Position numbers and translations under genes: made by a program. The notes beneath the pieces are model-generated. The model did no database searches and was not told the DNA's origin. It saw only the letters and a program-made list of their open reading frames with translations. 64,000 nucleotides of DNA from Lachnospiraceae bacterium (GTDB lineage: Bacteria; Bacillota; Clostridia; Lachnospirales; Lachnospiraceae), in the NCBI GenBank assembly GCA_024697225.1, contig JAILGA010000056.1, positions 1-64,000 on the forward strand, read 5' to 3'. Of this stretch, positions 26,478 to 37,040 are shown piece by piece (the first letter of the stretch is position 1; each line of letters opens with the position of its first letter).

Positions 26478-27379
26478 ATTATTCCTTTCCACTGATCAAG
26501 CTGCTCCGTGGTCATGAAGCCCATGGAAGTACCCATGTAGCCGACCTTGTAGGATGCAAACAAAAGCGCCATCTTTATCGCGTTCACGGAATCCCCGTCC
26601 ATGGCATAGTAGTGCAGGAAGCAGGAATAGAGAGCATTTCCGGCACCGACCGCATTCACGACCTCATTGATATTGACCGTGTTGTAATGCGCGTTCAGAT
26701 GAAGCTTCCTGTCGTAGAGGACAAGACCCTTTCCGCCCTGTCCCATTATGATCACATCCGTTCCGTACTTCTCGCCCATTCCGGCGACAAATTCAAAGGG
26801 ATCGGCGTCGCCGATATCATCATCGCTGAAATACAGAACGCTTGCCGCCTTCAGAAAATCGGAGCTGTACACCTCCGTGCGCTCCGAGAAATTCCTGATA
26901 TTTACGGCTATCTTTTTATTGTGCCGGATCGCCTCCTCCAGAATGGGTCTGCAGAAATTGGCGTTGGCCAGTACCACGAAATCACTCTGGGGAACGAGCT
27001 TGTCTATGACCGTCTTGTCATAAACGCAGTCGCGGATATCCTTTATATCCTCAAAGATCTGCTCCTCGCGGTTATCATCCACGAGTACCACGGCGAGAGG
27101 CGTGTCGCCGTTTACCCTCTGCACATAATTGGTGGGAACGGATATCTCATGATGCGGCGGATTCATAAGAGAGATATCCTGATTTCTTCCGAAGAAGGTC
27201 AGGAACATGACATCATCCCCGAGCCACTTGAGCGCAAGGCTCTCGTTGTATGCGTCGCCGCCGACATCGGTGAAGATCGTGCCCGGCTTGTTCACAAGAG
27301 GAACATAATCCACCGGAACCTTATCCACCTTGACTATGGTCTCGATCTGGGTTATTCCTGCAAGCAAAAATCTGTTCAT
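26453..27379 (-). CDS. PfkB/ribokinase-fold protein with altered active-site motif
   Basis: A 308-residue PfkB-family sugar kinase-fold protein. It begins MNRFLLAGITQIETIV after GGAGGTGG. The N-terminal glycine motif region is FTDVGGDAYNESLALKWLG (about 36), and the C-terminal signature region is VVNAVGAGNALYSCFLHYYA. In active family members this signature reads DTxGAGDxF; here both aspartates are asparagines, including the catalytic base. It may bind a sugar without phosphorylating it, or use another base. The frame is open upstream to 27508, overlapping the TetR gene, but the start with the ribosome binding site is preferred. It overlaps malQ by 25 bases, suggesting a link to carbohydrate use. 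Confidence 0.8.
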   Translation of the reverse strand: MNRFLLAGITQIETIVKVDKVPVDYVPLVNKPGTIFTDVGGDAYNESLALKWLGDDVMFLTFFGRNQDISLMNPPHHEISVPTNYVQRVNGDTPLAVVLVDDNREEQIFEDIKDIRDCVYDKTVIDKLVPQSDFVVLANANFCRPILEEAIRHNKKIAVNIRNFSERTEVYSSDFLKAASVLYFSDDDIGDADPFEFVAGMGEKYGTDVIIMGQGGKGLVLYDRKLHLNAHYNTVNINEVVNAVGAGNALYSCFLHYYAMDGDSVNAIKMALLFASYKVGYMGTSMGFMTTEQLDQWKGIIWREDRLN

Positions 27380-27395
27380 AGTCCACCTCCTGTGA

Positions 27396-28088
27396 TCAAA
27401 CCTCCGAAATCCCCCTTGCCGCCGCAAAAGAAGCATCTTCCTCCGGGCCGGGCTCATCCTCCGCAGGATTCCCGTCCTCTTCGGCATCCTCATTGCAGGA
27501 CAGTGCACGCATCATATCCAGATATGCCCTGCACTCTTTGTAATATTCACCCGGTATATCATCCAGTCTGAGCGCATCCGTCATGGCGATCCGAAACGCC
27601 CCGTTTAACATCCTGGAGATCATGCCCATATCAGCCTCCGGCCTGAAGCCTTTGCCGTCGGCGTTCTGCATACGCATTCTCATCTGTTCGGCGCGGGCTA
27701 TCACCATCGAGCCCACTGCTTTTGCAGCCTCTTCCTCTTCCTCCCTGTCAGCCCTGTCAAGAAACAGCGGCAGATACGGATAGTTCTTCATGACATTGGT
27801 CTGTGCCCTGAGCATCTGCTCCCTTATCACAAAAAAGTCCGTCTCGTCCTTCCCGATACAGGAAGACATCTCTAGCTGTTCAAACTTCGATGCATAATCA
27901 TACAGAAACTCGTAGAGGCCAAGCTTCGAACCGAAGTAATGAAACAGCAGTCCCTTGCTTACACCTGCATCGCGCACTATATCATCCGTGCTGGCATGAG
28001 TATAGCCTGCAAAGGCAAAGGCCTTCATGGATGCATTTATCATCCGGTCCTGTTTTTCCTTTTTCAGATCAAAGAATTTTTCGTTCAA
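27396..28088 (-). CDS. TetR family transcriptional regulator
   Basis: A 230-residue TetR-type repressor with the N-terminal DNA-binding helix-turn-helix in ASTDDIVRDAGVSKGLLFHY (about residues 32-51), followed by a helical ligand domain and an acidic disordered tail (EDAEEDGNPAEDEPGPEED). The likely start is TTG at 28088 (NEKFFDLKKEKQDRMINAS), preceded by GAGAGG; an upstream TTG at 28112 is also possible. It sits 16 bases before the PfkB-like gene and may regulate that gene and malQ. The ligand is unknown. Confidence 0.88.
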   Translation of the reverse strand: MNEKFFDLKKEKQDRMINASMKAFAFAGYTHASTDDIVRDAGVSKGLLFHYFGSKLGLYEFLYDYASKFEQLEMSSCIGKDETDFFVIREQMLRAQTNVMKNYPYLPLFLDRADREEEEEAAKAVGSMVIARAEQMRMRMQNADGKGFRPEADMGMISRMLNGAFRIAMTDALRLDDIPGEYYKECRAYLDMMRALSCNEDAEEDGNPAEDEPGPEEDASFAAARGISEV

Positions 28089-28236
28089 CTCAAACCTCTC
28101 GCAAGGGCTCAAATGCGTTAATCAACAGTACATAAGTTCGGATTAATTATATATGAATTATCAGCCTGTGAGAATACTTTCCACGGCATTTTTAAGATAA
28201 TTTTATATACTGCCCTCTTTTTTTTTCACCGCATTC

Positions 28237-28245
28237 TGATATAAT
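28237..28245 (+). promoter_or_regulatory. Extended -10 promoter for the acidic membrane-anchored protein
   Basis: TGATATAAT at 28237-28245 is a consensus extended -10 element, 47 bases upstream of the ATG at 28292. The -35 region is a T-rich run without a good hexamer. The rest of 28113-28236 is AT-rich and no further element was assigned. Confidence 0.55.
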
Positions 28246-28291
28246 ATGACATAGTTTTCACAAGGCATGGTGATCCACCGAGGAGGACGAT

Positions 28292-28627
28292 ATGGCTAAG
28301 AGCGGATTTGGAAAATTTCTTGCATTCTGTACTGTAGCAGCTGCTGCAGCCGCAGGAGTATATTATTACCTGAACAAAAAGGACGAAGAGTTCCTCGATG
28401 ATTTCGATGACGACTTCGACGACTTCGACGATCTTGATGACGAAGCCGCTGATTCCCGCAACTATGTCGACCTCGAGAGAGATGCTTCCCTCGACAGAGA
28501 GGATGAAGCCGACAGCGAAGACGACGCAGAAGAGGATGCTCCCGGGGATGAAGAGGATGATGAAGATAACGGGGAGGACGTTCCCGAAGAGGAGGATGAT
28601 GACACTCTCCACGTGAAGGAAGACTGA
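28292..28627 (+). CDS. Membrane-anchored, extremely acidic small protein
   Basis: A 111-residue protein with an N-terminal hydrophobic anchor (about residues 8-27, KFLAFCTVAAAAAAGVYYYL). The remaining 80 or so residues are more than half aspartate or glutamate (for example FLDDFDDDFDDFDDLDDE). The tail is certainly disordered and strongly negative. The start follows CGAGGAGGACGAT. No enzymatic motif is visible. Such tails may buffer cations, bind basic proteins or act as spacers at the membrane; none can be demonstrated from sequence. A rho-independent terminator follows. Confidence 0.75.
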   Translation: MAKSGFGKFLAFCTVAAAAAAGVYYYLNKKDEEFLDDFDDDFDDFDDLDDEAADSRNYVDLERDASLDREDEADSEDDAEEDAPGDEEDDEDNGEDVPEEEDDDTLHVKED

Positions 28628-28663
28628 TCCGATCGTCCATCCGATCACAGTTATGAAGATAAC

Positions 28664-28700
28664 AGCGCCGGGATCGTGGCAATCCACTCCCGGCGCTTTT
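28664..28700 (+). terminator. Rho-independent terminator after the acidic protein gene
   Basis: AGCGCCGGGA (28664-28673) pairs with TCCCGGCGCT (28688-28697), and the stem runs into TTTTCTT. It lies 37 bases after the stop of the acidic protein and faces the end of the convergent DUF2225 gene. Confidence 0.85.
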
Positions 28701-28728
28701 CTTATCCGTATATTAAATCTTTTGCCGC

Positions 28729-29586
28729 TCAGGCCTGACTCTTTATCTTCTCGATGATGTCTTCCTTCAGCTCTCTCGCCTTATCCTTGATATGGCTGCT
28801 GGCGGTCCTTGATGTCAAAAGGGTGCTCACCATCTTGGAAGCGACATCATATCTGCCCGTCTCAAATGCCAGCGCGCCGATGAGGAAATCGGTTGTGGGC
28901 TCATCCATGCCGCACATGGGATACCCTTCAGTCTGCCTCGCCTGCACAAAGCCCTCGTATGCGTTGTCCAAAGCCTCGATCTCGGCCGCCTCGTTCTCCT
29001 TTTTCATCGTCTCAAAGTCGGGTGCCTCGGGATCCAGCACATCGCGCTCGCCGCGCAGCACCCATGCTATCTTCAGACAAATGAACGCCTTCTCGCTGCT
29101 CTTTGCACTCTTTGCGATGGAATTGGCAAGTGCCAGCTGCAGACGCTTTTTAGCGTCCTCATAGGTATAATAATCCTCGCCCCATCTCTGTGTGCGGTAG
29201 TTCAGACAGATATTCTTCCTCACGCCCTCTATCTGCATTCTGGTGGGTGCATCAAAGAACTTGGTGAGAGCGGCATAGCCGCAGTAGGGGCAGGCCACCA
29301 CATCATACTTCACCTGATCGACGGGCGTATATACCTGACGCAGATCGCGCTCTATCCGAAGAAGCCTGTTCTTCCCGGTCCTCACGGTCTTGTTCTTGAA
29401 CTCCTCACCGCATACGGGGCAGTTGTATTTCTTGTCAAAAATAAGATCCGTCTCGCCCAGCTGTTTGACCTCTTTTACTTCCACCGGCGCCTTGCGTACC
29501 GGCTTTACTTCCTCCTTATACAGATCGGCCTTGGACAGGTCCCCTAAACCCAGGCTGTTAAAATCAGAAAATAATTCTGACGGCAT
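28729..29586 (-). CDS. DUF2225 zinc-finger/helical repeat protein
   Basis: This 285-residue protein has two zinc-binding cysteine pairs: YNCPVCGEEFKNK (about residue 53) and VACPYCGYAALTKFF (about 94). A helical region resembling TPR pairs follows (LALANSIAKSAKSSEKAFI onward). This is the DUF2225 arrangement, widespread in Firmicutes and of unknown function. ATG 29586 follows GGAGGGAACAAG; an extension to 29628 lacks a ribosome binding site. It is 19 bases downstream of glnS and probably co-transcribed. Confidence 0.82.
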   Translation of the reverse strand: MPSELFSDFNSLGLGDLSKADLYKEEVKPVRKAPVEVKEVKQLGETDLIFDKKYNCPVCGEEFKNKTVRTGKNRLLRIERDLRQVYTPVDQVKYDVVACPYCGYAALTKFFDAPTRMQIEGVRKNICLNYRTQRWGEDYYTYEDAKKRLQLALANSIAKSAKSSEKAFICLKIAWVLRGERDVLDPEAPDFETMKKENEAAEIEALDNAYEGFVQARQTEGYPMCGMDEPTTDFLIGALAFETGRYDVASKMVSTLLTSRTASSHIKDKARELKEDIIEKIKSQA

Positions 29587-29605
29587 CTTGTTCCCTCCTG
29601 TTTTC

Positions 29606-31309
29606 TTAAGCCCGCGAAGGCAGTACAAACGAACTCTTAAGCGACACTATCCTGTTGAAGACCGGAGCATCCGGCTTTGAATCTTTGGAGTCCCTGCAGA
29701 AAAAGCCGTTCCTTACGAACTGGAATCTGGCGTCCTCATCGGCATCCGCGATCGCGGGTTCAACCATCGCATCCTCCAGTATCTCCTCCGAATGCGGGTT
29801 GAGGTTCAGCGAACCGTCTTCCTTGTTATATACGCCCAGCTCCTCGTTTATAATATTCTCGTACAGTCTGACGGTGCAGCGCCTCGCATCAGCGGCTGAC
29901 AGCCAGTGTATCGTTCCCTTTACCTTTCTCCCGTCAGGGGATTCCCCGCCCCTGCTCTCAGGATCATAGGTGCAGTGCACCACGGATACATTTCCTACGG
30001 CATCCCGCTCGAAATCCGTGCAGCGCACGAAATATGCGTTCATCAGGCGCACCTCATTGCCGGGATAGAGCCTGAAATACTTCTTCGGGGGCTCCTCCAT
30101 GAAATCATCCCTCTCGATATACAGTTCCTTCGAGAAGGTGACCTCCCTTTTGCCCATCTCGGGCACATCCCTGTTGTTCTCGATCGTGATCTTCTCGGTC
30201 TGTCCCTCGGGATAGTTGTCGATCACAAGCTTCAGCGGCCGCAGCACCGCCATCAGTCTGGGCGCCTTCTCCTTTAAATCCTCACGTATGCAGTACTCGA
30301 GCATGGCGAGATCCGTCACGGCATTGGACTTTGATACGCCGCACAGTTCAACAAACTTTCTGATCGATGCCGGTGTGTAGCCCCTTCTCCTCAAGGCCGC
30401 TATTGTCACCAGCCTCGGATCATCCCAGCCGTCCACAATGCCGTCATCCACGAGCTTCTTGATATAACGCTTGCCCGTCACGACATTGTTGAGGAAAAGC
30501 TTTGCAAATTCTATCTGTCTGGGGGGCTTGTCCACAAAGCCGCACTCCCTCACAACCCAGTCATACAGAGGGCGGTGATCCTCAAATTCGAGTGTGCAGA
30601 TCGAATGTGTTATTCCCTCGGCCGCATCCTCAAGAGGATGTGCGAAATCATACATGGGATAAATGCACCACTTGTCGCCGGTTCTCGGGTGAGAAAGATG
30701 TGCGACCCTGTACAGAATGGGGTCTCTCATGTTGATATTGGGTGACGCCATGTCTATTTTGGCCCTCAGCGTCATCGTCCCATCGGGCACCTCCCCTGAG
30801 CGCATCTTCGTAAAGAGTTCCAGGTTCTCCTCCACAGGTCTCTCCCTGGAGGGATCATTTTTTCCGGGCTCCGTGAGTGTCCCGCGGTATTCCTTTATCT
30901 CGTCCGCGGAGAGTTCGGAGACATATGCCTTGCCGGCCTTTATCAGCTTCACGGCGCATTCATACATCAGTTCGAAATAGTCCGATGCATAGAGGATCTT
31001 TCCGCCGAAATCGGCACCCAGCCAGGTGACGTCGCGGACTATGGCGTCCATGTACTCGCTCTTTTCCTTGACCGGATTGGTGTCGTCAAAGCGCAGATTG
31101 AACTTCCCGCCGTATTCCTCGGCGAGTCCGCTGTTTAAAAGTATGCTCTTGGCATGTCCGATGTGGAGAAAGCCGTTTGGTTCAGGCGGGAACCTTGTGC
31201 ACACGGTGTCATAGACCCCGTCCTCAAGATCCTTGTCTATGTATGTCTCAATAAAGTTGCGCGAGGCTCCTCTCTCCTCCCGGAGCTCGCCTGTTCTTTC
31301 CTCATCCAT
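29606..31309 (-). CDS. glnS: Glutaminyl-tRNA synthetase
   Basis: A 567-residue class I synthetase that charges tRNA-Gln directly. The ATP-binding HIGH motif is in [15 protein letters not shown] (about residue 42), followed by [15 protein letters not shown], which is characteristic of GlnRS/GluRS. The KMSKS-like loop is [11 protein letters not shown] (about 270). The C-terminal beta-barrel anticodon-binding domain is present ([20 protein letters not shown]). Length is close to E. coli GlnRS. Most Gram-positive bacteria instead make Gln-tRNA by the GatCAB pathway, so this gene is probably of ancient proteobacterial or eukaryotic-like origin in the lineage. Confidence 0.95.
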   Translation of the reverse strand: MDEERTGELREERGASRNFIETYIDKDLEDGVYDTVCTRFPPEPNGFLHIGHAKSILLNSGLAEEYGGKFNLRFDDTNPVKEKSEYMDAIVRDVTWLGADFGGKILYASDYFELMYECAVKLIKAGKAYVSELSADEIKEYRGTLTEPGKNDPSRERPVEENLELFTKMRSGEVPDGTMTLRAKIDMASPNINMRDPILYRVAHLSHPRTGDKWCIYPMYDFAHPLEDAAEGITHSICTLEFEDHRPLYDWVVRECGFVDKPPRQIEFAKLFLNNVVTGKRYIKKLVDDGIVDGWDDPRLVTIAALRRRGYTPASIRKFVELCGVSKSNAVTDLAMLEYCIREDLKEKAPRLMAVLRPLKLVIDNYPEGQTEKITIENNRDVPEMGKREVTFSKELYIERDDFMEEPPKKYFRLYPGNEVRLMNAYFVRCTDFERDAVGNVSVVHCTYDPESRGGESPDGRKVKGTIHWLSAADARRCTVRLYENIINEELGVYNKEDGSLNLNPHSEEILEDAMVEPAIADADEDARFQFVRNGFFCRDSKDSKPDAPVFNRIVSLKSSFVLPSRA

Positions 31310-31392
31310 TCCCGTTGTGTCTTCCTTTCCCTGTCATATTCTTTCAACGCCCTCAGGCGCATGGAATCGCGTCCGTCCGGCAAAATCAGCCG

Positions 31393-33370
<1,978 letters not shown>

Positions 33371-33491
33371 GGCGAACTCCTTGACACCTGTGCGGCAGAT
33401 TAATTATAGTAATAATCCGGCAGCCAATACCTGTTACAAATATTCAGAACATTTTACAGTACAGGGCAGAGATTTGCAAGGAGATAAATAC

Positions 33492-34226
33492 ATGAAACTG
33501 ACATACGAAAACAGCCGGGAAAACATGACAGACAATGCGGAAGCGCTGCCTTCCGGGGACGAGGCATTAAAGGAAAAGATAAAGGAGCGTGTAAAAAACA
33601 TGCCTCCCCGTGAGAGGTTCATCTGGTTCCTTGATTATTACAAATTTCCGCTGCTCTTTATCGCGATCGCGGTTTTCATGGTAGTCTCGGTCGTCCATTC
33701 GATAGTCACCAAGCTTCCCGACGGTTTTTATGCCGAATTCATAAACGCACGGATCCTGGACTCCTCCGTGATAATGGAGCCCTTTGCGGAATATGCCGGG
33801 ATAGACACCAAAAAAGAATCCTGCCGCATCGATATCGATCCCATCGAGAACTGGGACTCCAATGACCAGACGACACTCCTGGTCATCGAAAAGACCGCTG
33901 TGCGCATGGCCGCCGGTGAGCTTGACATTATCGCCGCAGACGAGGATATCTTTATGCAATATGCGACGCAGGGGGATTTTGCTGATCTGTCAGAGCTTCT
34001 CTCAGCCGAAGAAATGGAGCGTCTTTCGCCCTATATGGTCGAGGCCACGGCCGAGATATCCGACGGCGTATACGGATTTCCCGCGTATTACGGGATCCGC
34101 CTCGAGGGCTCAGATGTGATAGACAAATGCGGAGCCTACCCCGAAGGCGGCGCCGTTATCGCCGTAATGGTAAACACGACGCGGAGAGACCGCGCCGTGA
34201 AATTCCTGGAATATCTGTTTCAATGA
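33492..34226 (+). CDS. Single-pass membrane protein with exported domain, unknown function
   Basis: This 244-residue protein starts at ATG 33492 behind AAGGAGATAAATAC. The reading frame is open to 33177, but that region is antisense to the DUF6106-like gene. About 50 charged residues precede a transmembrane helix (about 56-76, FPLLFIAIAVFMVVSVVHSI). An extracytoplasmic domain follows, including VRMAAGELDIIAADEDIFM and ISDGVYGFPAYYGIRL. The pattern of an acidic site followed by a D-I-I-A strand is reminiscent of solute-binding protein folds, but no family was recognised. It converges on lysC with 11 bases between stops. Confidence 0.65.
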   Translation: MKLTYENSRENMTDNAEALPSGDEALKEKIKERVKNMPPRERFIWFLDYYKFPLLFIAIAVFMVVSVVHSIVTKLPDGFYAEFINARILDSSVIMEPFAEYAGIDTKKESCRIDIDPIENWDSNDQTTLLVIEKTAVRMAAGELDIIAADEDIFMQYATQGDFADLSELLSAEEMERLSPYMVEATAEISDGVYGFPAYYGIRLEGSDVIDKCGAYPEGGAVIAVMVNTTRRDRAVKFLEYLFQ

Positions 34227-34237
34227 CCGGGTATACG

Positions 34238-35557
34238 TCAGAGCTGTGTTTCCACAAAAATGTCGTAGATTGCCGTGATCGCCTTTTCGAAGTCGTTGTC
34301 GTCCACACCTATGATGACATTCAGCTCGCTTGAGCCCTGGTCGATCATGCGGACATTGATCCTTGCGTGGGCCAGCGCCGAGAAGATGCGGCCTGCGGTT
34401 CCCCTCGTGGACTTCATACCGCGACCCACAACCGCTATCAGCGCAAGTCCCGATTCGATCTCCAGGACATCGGGCTTAGCCAGGCGGTAGATCCCCGACA
34501 CCACGGCCTGTTCCTTGGATATGAACTCATCCTCATGCACGAAGACCGTCATGGTATCGATCCCGGACGGCACGTGCTCGATCGAGATGTTCTGATCCTC
34601 GAAGGCCTGCAGTACCTTTCTCACAAATCCAACCTCGGAATTCATCATGTCCTTGGCTATGCTGACGCTGCAGAAGCCCTTCTTTCCGGCAATGCCGGTG
34701 ATGGTATAGCGCGATTTCTTCGCGGTTGATTCCACGATCCAGGTACCCTCGTCATCAGGATCATTGGTATTCCTGATATTGATGGGAATTCCCTCCTTGC
34801 GCACCGGGAAGATCGAGTCCTCATGCAGGACGGAAGCGCCCATATAAGCGAGCTCTCTGAGTTCGAGATAAGTTATGGTCTCAATTTTCTTCGGACGCTC
34901 GATTATGCGGGGATCCGCAACCAGAAAGCCCGAGACGTCGGTCCAGTTCTCATAGACATCGGCATGCGCGCCTCTGGCGACTATCGCTCCCGTGATATCG
35001 CTGCCCCCGCGCGAAAAGGTCTTAATGCTGCCGTCCTGCAGGGAGCCGTAAAACCCGGGAATGACAGCCCTCGGCGTATCCTCAAGCTTTTTGCTCATAA
35101 GCCTGTCGGTTGCTTCCGCGTCAAATTCGCCGTTTTCGTCGAACCTGATGACCGTCGCGGCATCGATGAATTCGATCCCGAGATAGGCCGCCATCACCCT
35201 GCCGTTTAAGTATTCGCCGCGCGAGGCCGCATAGTCCCTGCCTGCTCCGTTTTTAACATCATTCCCTATCCTGTCGAATTCTTCCGTAAGATCGAGGTCG
35301 ACGGACAGTCCCTTTATGATATCGTCATAGCGGCTCTTTATCCTTGCGAGGGCCACTGTTATGTCCTTTCCGGACTCTGCAAGCTCGTTCAGTTCATACA
35401 GCATGTCCGTGACCTTGGTGTCGCCGGACGAGCGTTTTCCCGGTGCCGACGGTATCACATACACGCGGTCCGGATCGCTCTTTATTATCTCACCGACCTT
35501 TGCAAAATGCTCTGCGTCCGCAAGCGAACTGCCTCCGAACTTAACAACCTTTTTCAC
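34238..35557 (-). CDS. lysC: Aspartate kinase
   Basis: This 439-residue aspartokinase catalyses the first step of the aspartate family pathway. It begins VKFGGSSLADAEHF (the kinase signature KFGGSS) and contains TFSRGGSDITGAIVARG (about 186) in the catalytic domain. Two C-terminal ACT domains for allosteric control follow (KGFCSVSIAKDMMNSEVGF and ALIAVVGRGMKSTRGTAGR). It lies 21 bases downstream of hom and is almost certainly co-transcribed. Feedback by threonine and/or lysine is expected from the ACT domains; which one cannot be read. Confidence 0.95.
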   Translation of the reverse strand: MKKVVKFGGSSLADAEHFAKVGEIIKSDPDRVYVIPSAPGKRSSGDTKVTDMLYELNELAESGKDITVALARIKSRYDDIIKGLSVDLDLTEEFDRIGNDVKNGAGRDYAASRGEYLNGRVMAAYLGIEFIDAATVIRFDENGEFDAEATDRLMSKKLEDTPRAVIPGFYGSLQDGSIKTFSRGGSDITGAIVARGAHADVYENWTDVSGFLVADPRIIERPKKIETITYLELRELAYMGASVLHEDSIFPVRKEGIPINIRNTNDPDDEGTWIVESTAKKSRYTITGIAGKKGFCSVSIAKDMMNSEVGFVRKVLQAFEDQNISIEHVPSGIDTMTVFVHEDEFISKEQAVVSGIYRLAKPDVLEIESGLALIAVVGRGMKSTRGTAGRIFSALAHARINVRMIDQGSSELNVIIGVDDNDFEKAITAIYDIFVETQL

Positions 35558-35578
35558 CTCATCTCCTCCGAATCTTCT

Positions 35579-36802
35579 TTATTCTTCCTCTGTATCAAGC
35601 ACCCTGAGCCACTTCGTGACACCGTTTGGTCCTGCGATCTTCTGCGCAAGTTCGCTCTCCTTCATGCACCCCGTGAGCACGGCTGCCTCGCCATCGCGCT
35701 CCGAAGCCTTATCCGTGCCCCCGATCGCGTCCAGGATGCCGTCTTTGTCAGCGCTTTTGAATCTTATAAAGAACCTTCTTGCAGTATCCGCGGACGAAGC
35801 GGTCTTCGCGGGCTGCCCGCTAAGAGACGTCGGAACCGTATGCCCCGCGTTTCTTACCATCTCACAGATATCGGCGACCACGGCACTCGCCGTTGCATCT
35901 TTGCCTGCACCCTGTCCGTAATACATGGAGGTTCCCAGCATGTTTCCGTGTACCGCGACAGCGTTGAACACACCCTTTACAGATGCGAGCGGGTGCTCCG
36001 CAGGCACAAAGAACGGCGCCACCATGATCTCAAGAGCGTCGTTTTCACCCAGCCTGCAGCTTCCGATAAGCTTTATGGTTCCGCCTAACTCATTTGCCAG
36101 TGCGAGGTCATCGGCCGTGATATCCGTTATTCCCTGTGTCGGCACCTCATCGGCATCCACCAGAGAGCCCGTCATCAGCGAACCGAGTATTGCTATCTTT
36201 CTTCTGGCATCATGACCGTCAATGTCAGCCGAGGGATCTCTCTCAGCGTAGCCCATCTCCTGGGCTTTCTTCAGCACCTCATCAAAGGATGCTCCCTTCT
36301 CCTCCATTGCGGTAAGGATGAAGTTGGTCGTGCCGTTCAGTATTCCCTCTATCCTGTCTATCTTTTCGCTCTTGAGCGCACCCTCAAGGGTTCTGAGTAT
36401 CGGTATGCCGCCGCCGACGCTGGCTTCAAAGAGATAGCTGACGCCGTGCTGTTTTGCGATATCGCAGAGCTCGCAGCCGTGCTTTGCTACAAGCTCCTTA
36501 TTGGACGTACATACGCTCTTTCCCGCCTCCAGCGCCTTCTTCGTGAATTCGTAGGCCGGCTTTACGCCGCCCATGGTCTCGCAGACCACCGTGATCTCCG
36601 GATCATCCAGTATTGTCTGGTAATCGTGGGTCACGAGCTCTTCGTGAGGATCGCCTGGAAACTCTCTGAGATCGAGAATTGCTGCAAGGGTCACATTCTC
36701 TCCTGCGCTCAGCCTCACTCTGTCGGCGTTCTCATCAAGTACGTGGGCCACACCGCTTCCGACTGTTCCGTATCCCAGTATCGCTATTTTTGCCATATAC
36801 AC
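35579..36802 (-). CDS. hom: Homoserine dehydrogenase
   Basis: A 407-residue NAD(P)-dependent enzyme reducing aspartate semialdehyde to homoserine, on the way to threonine and methionine. The Rossmann loop is AILGYGTVGSGVAHVL (residues 5-20). Catalytic and substrate segments include TSNKELVAKHG (about 100), VGGGIPILRTLEG (about 130), GILNGTTNFIL (about 152) and DPSADIDGHDARRKIAIL (about 190), with the signature lysine. The C-terminal extension is ACT-like and short. It is the first gene of hom-lysC, with the ribosome binding site GAGGAGAGTG. Confidence 0.95.
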   Translation of the reverse strand: MYMAKIAILGYGTVGSGVAHVLDENADRVRLSAGENVTLAAILDLREFPGDPHEELVTHDYQTILDDPEITVVCETMGGVKPAYEFTKKALEAGKSVCTSNKELVAKHGCELCDIAKQHGVSYLFEASVGGGIPILRTLEGALKSEKIDRIEGILNGTTNFILTAMEEKGASFDEVLKKAQEMGYAERDPSADIDGHDARRKIAILGSLMTGSLVDADEVPTQGITDITADDLALANELGGTIKLIGSCRLGENDALEIMVAPFFVPAEHPLASVKGVFNAVAVHGNMLGTSMYYGQGAGKDATASAVVADICEMVRNAGHTVPTSLSGQPAKTASSADTARRFFIRFKSADKDGILDAIGGTDKASERDGEAAVLTGCMKESELAQKIAGPNGVTKWLRVLDTEEE

Positions 36803-36874
36803 TCTCCTCTATAATACGGGTGTTAATATGTGACTTATCCCAATGTCTATGCCTGTCCTGAAAATAGCCATAAT

Positions 36875-36904
36875 ATTATATTATATATGTATCCCCGAGG
36901 TCAA
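36875..36904 (-). promoter_or_regulatory. Promoter of hom-lysC
   Basis: On the minus strand TTGACC (36904-36899) and TATAAT (36880-36875) are separated by 18 bases. The start codon of hom is about 70 bases downstream. The leader shows no lysine riboswitch, T-box or obvious attenuator hairpin. Confidence 0.65.
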
Positions 36905-36940
36905 TCAAAATAGAAAAACACATGATATTGTTTGTCGTGC

Positions 36941-36968
36941 TTGCTCAGGCCACAAAATGTAGTATAAT
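36941..36968 (+). promoter_or_regulatory. Promoter of the chemoreceptor gene
   Basis: TTGCTC (36941-36946) and the consensus TATAAT (36963-36968) are 16 bases apart, about 70 bases upstream of the chemoreceptor ATG. It points away from the hom promoter. The leader contains a short GGG/CCC and GATC/GATC pairing around 36992-37023 but no recognised riboswitch. Confidence 0.6.
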
Positions 36969-37040
36969 CAACCTGATATATTGGCTGACAAAAGATCACG
37001 CTTCCGGGTACCGTGCCCGATCATATATAAAGGAGACAGG

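Noticed and set aside
36803-36874. Possible lysine riboswitch or T-box in the hom-lysC leader
   Set aside because: The leader is only about 70 bases and lacks the long multi-stem structure of either element.
36969-37040. Possible cyclic-di-GMP riboswitch before the chemoreceptor
   Set aside because: The leader is short and the conserved GEMM segments are not present; only a weak short pairing is seen.
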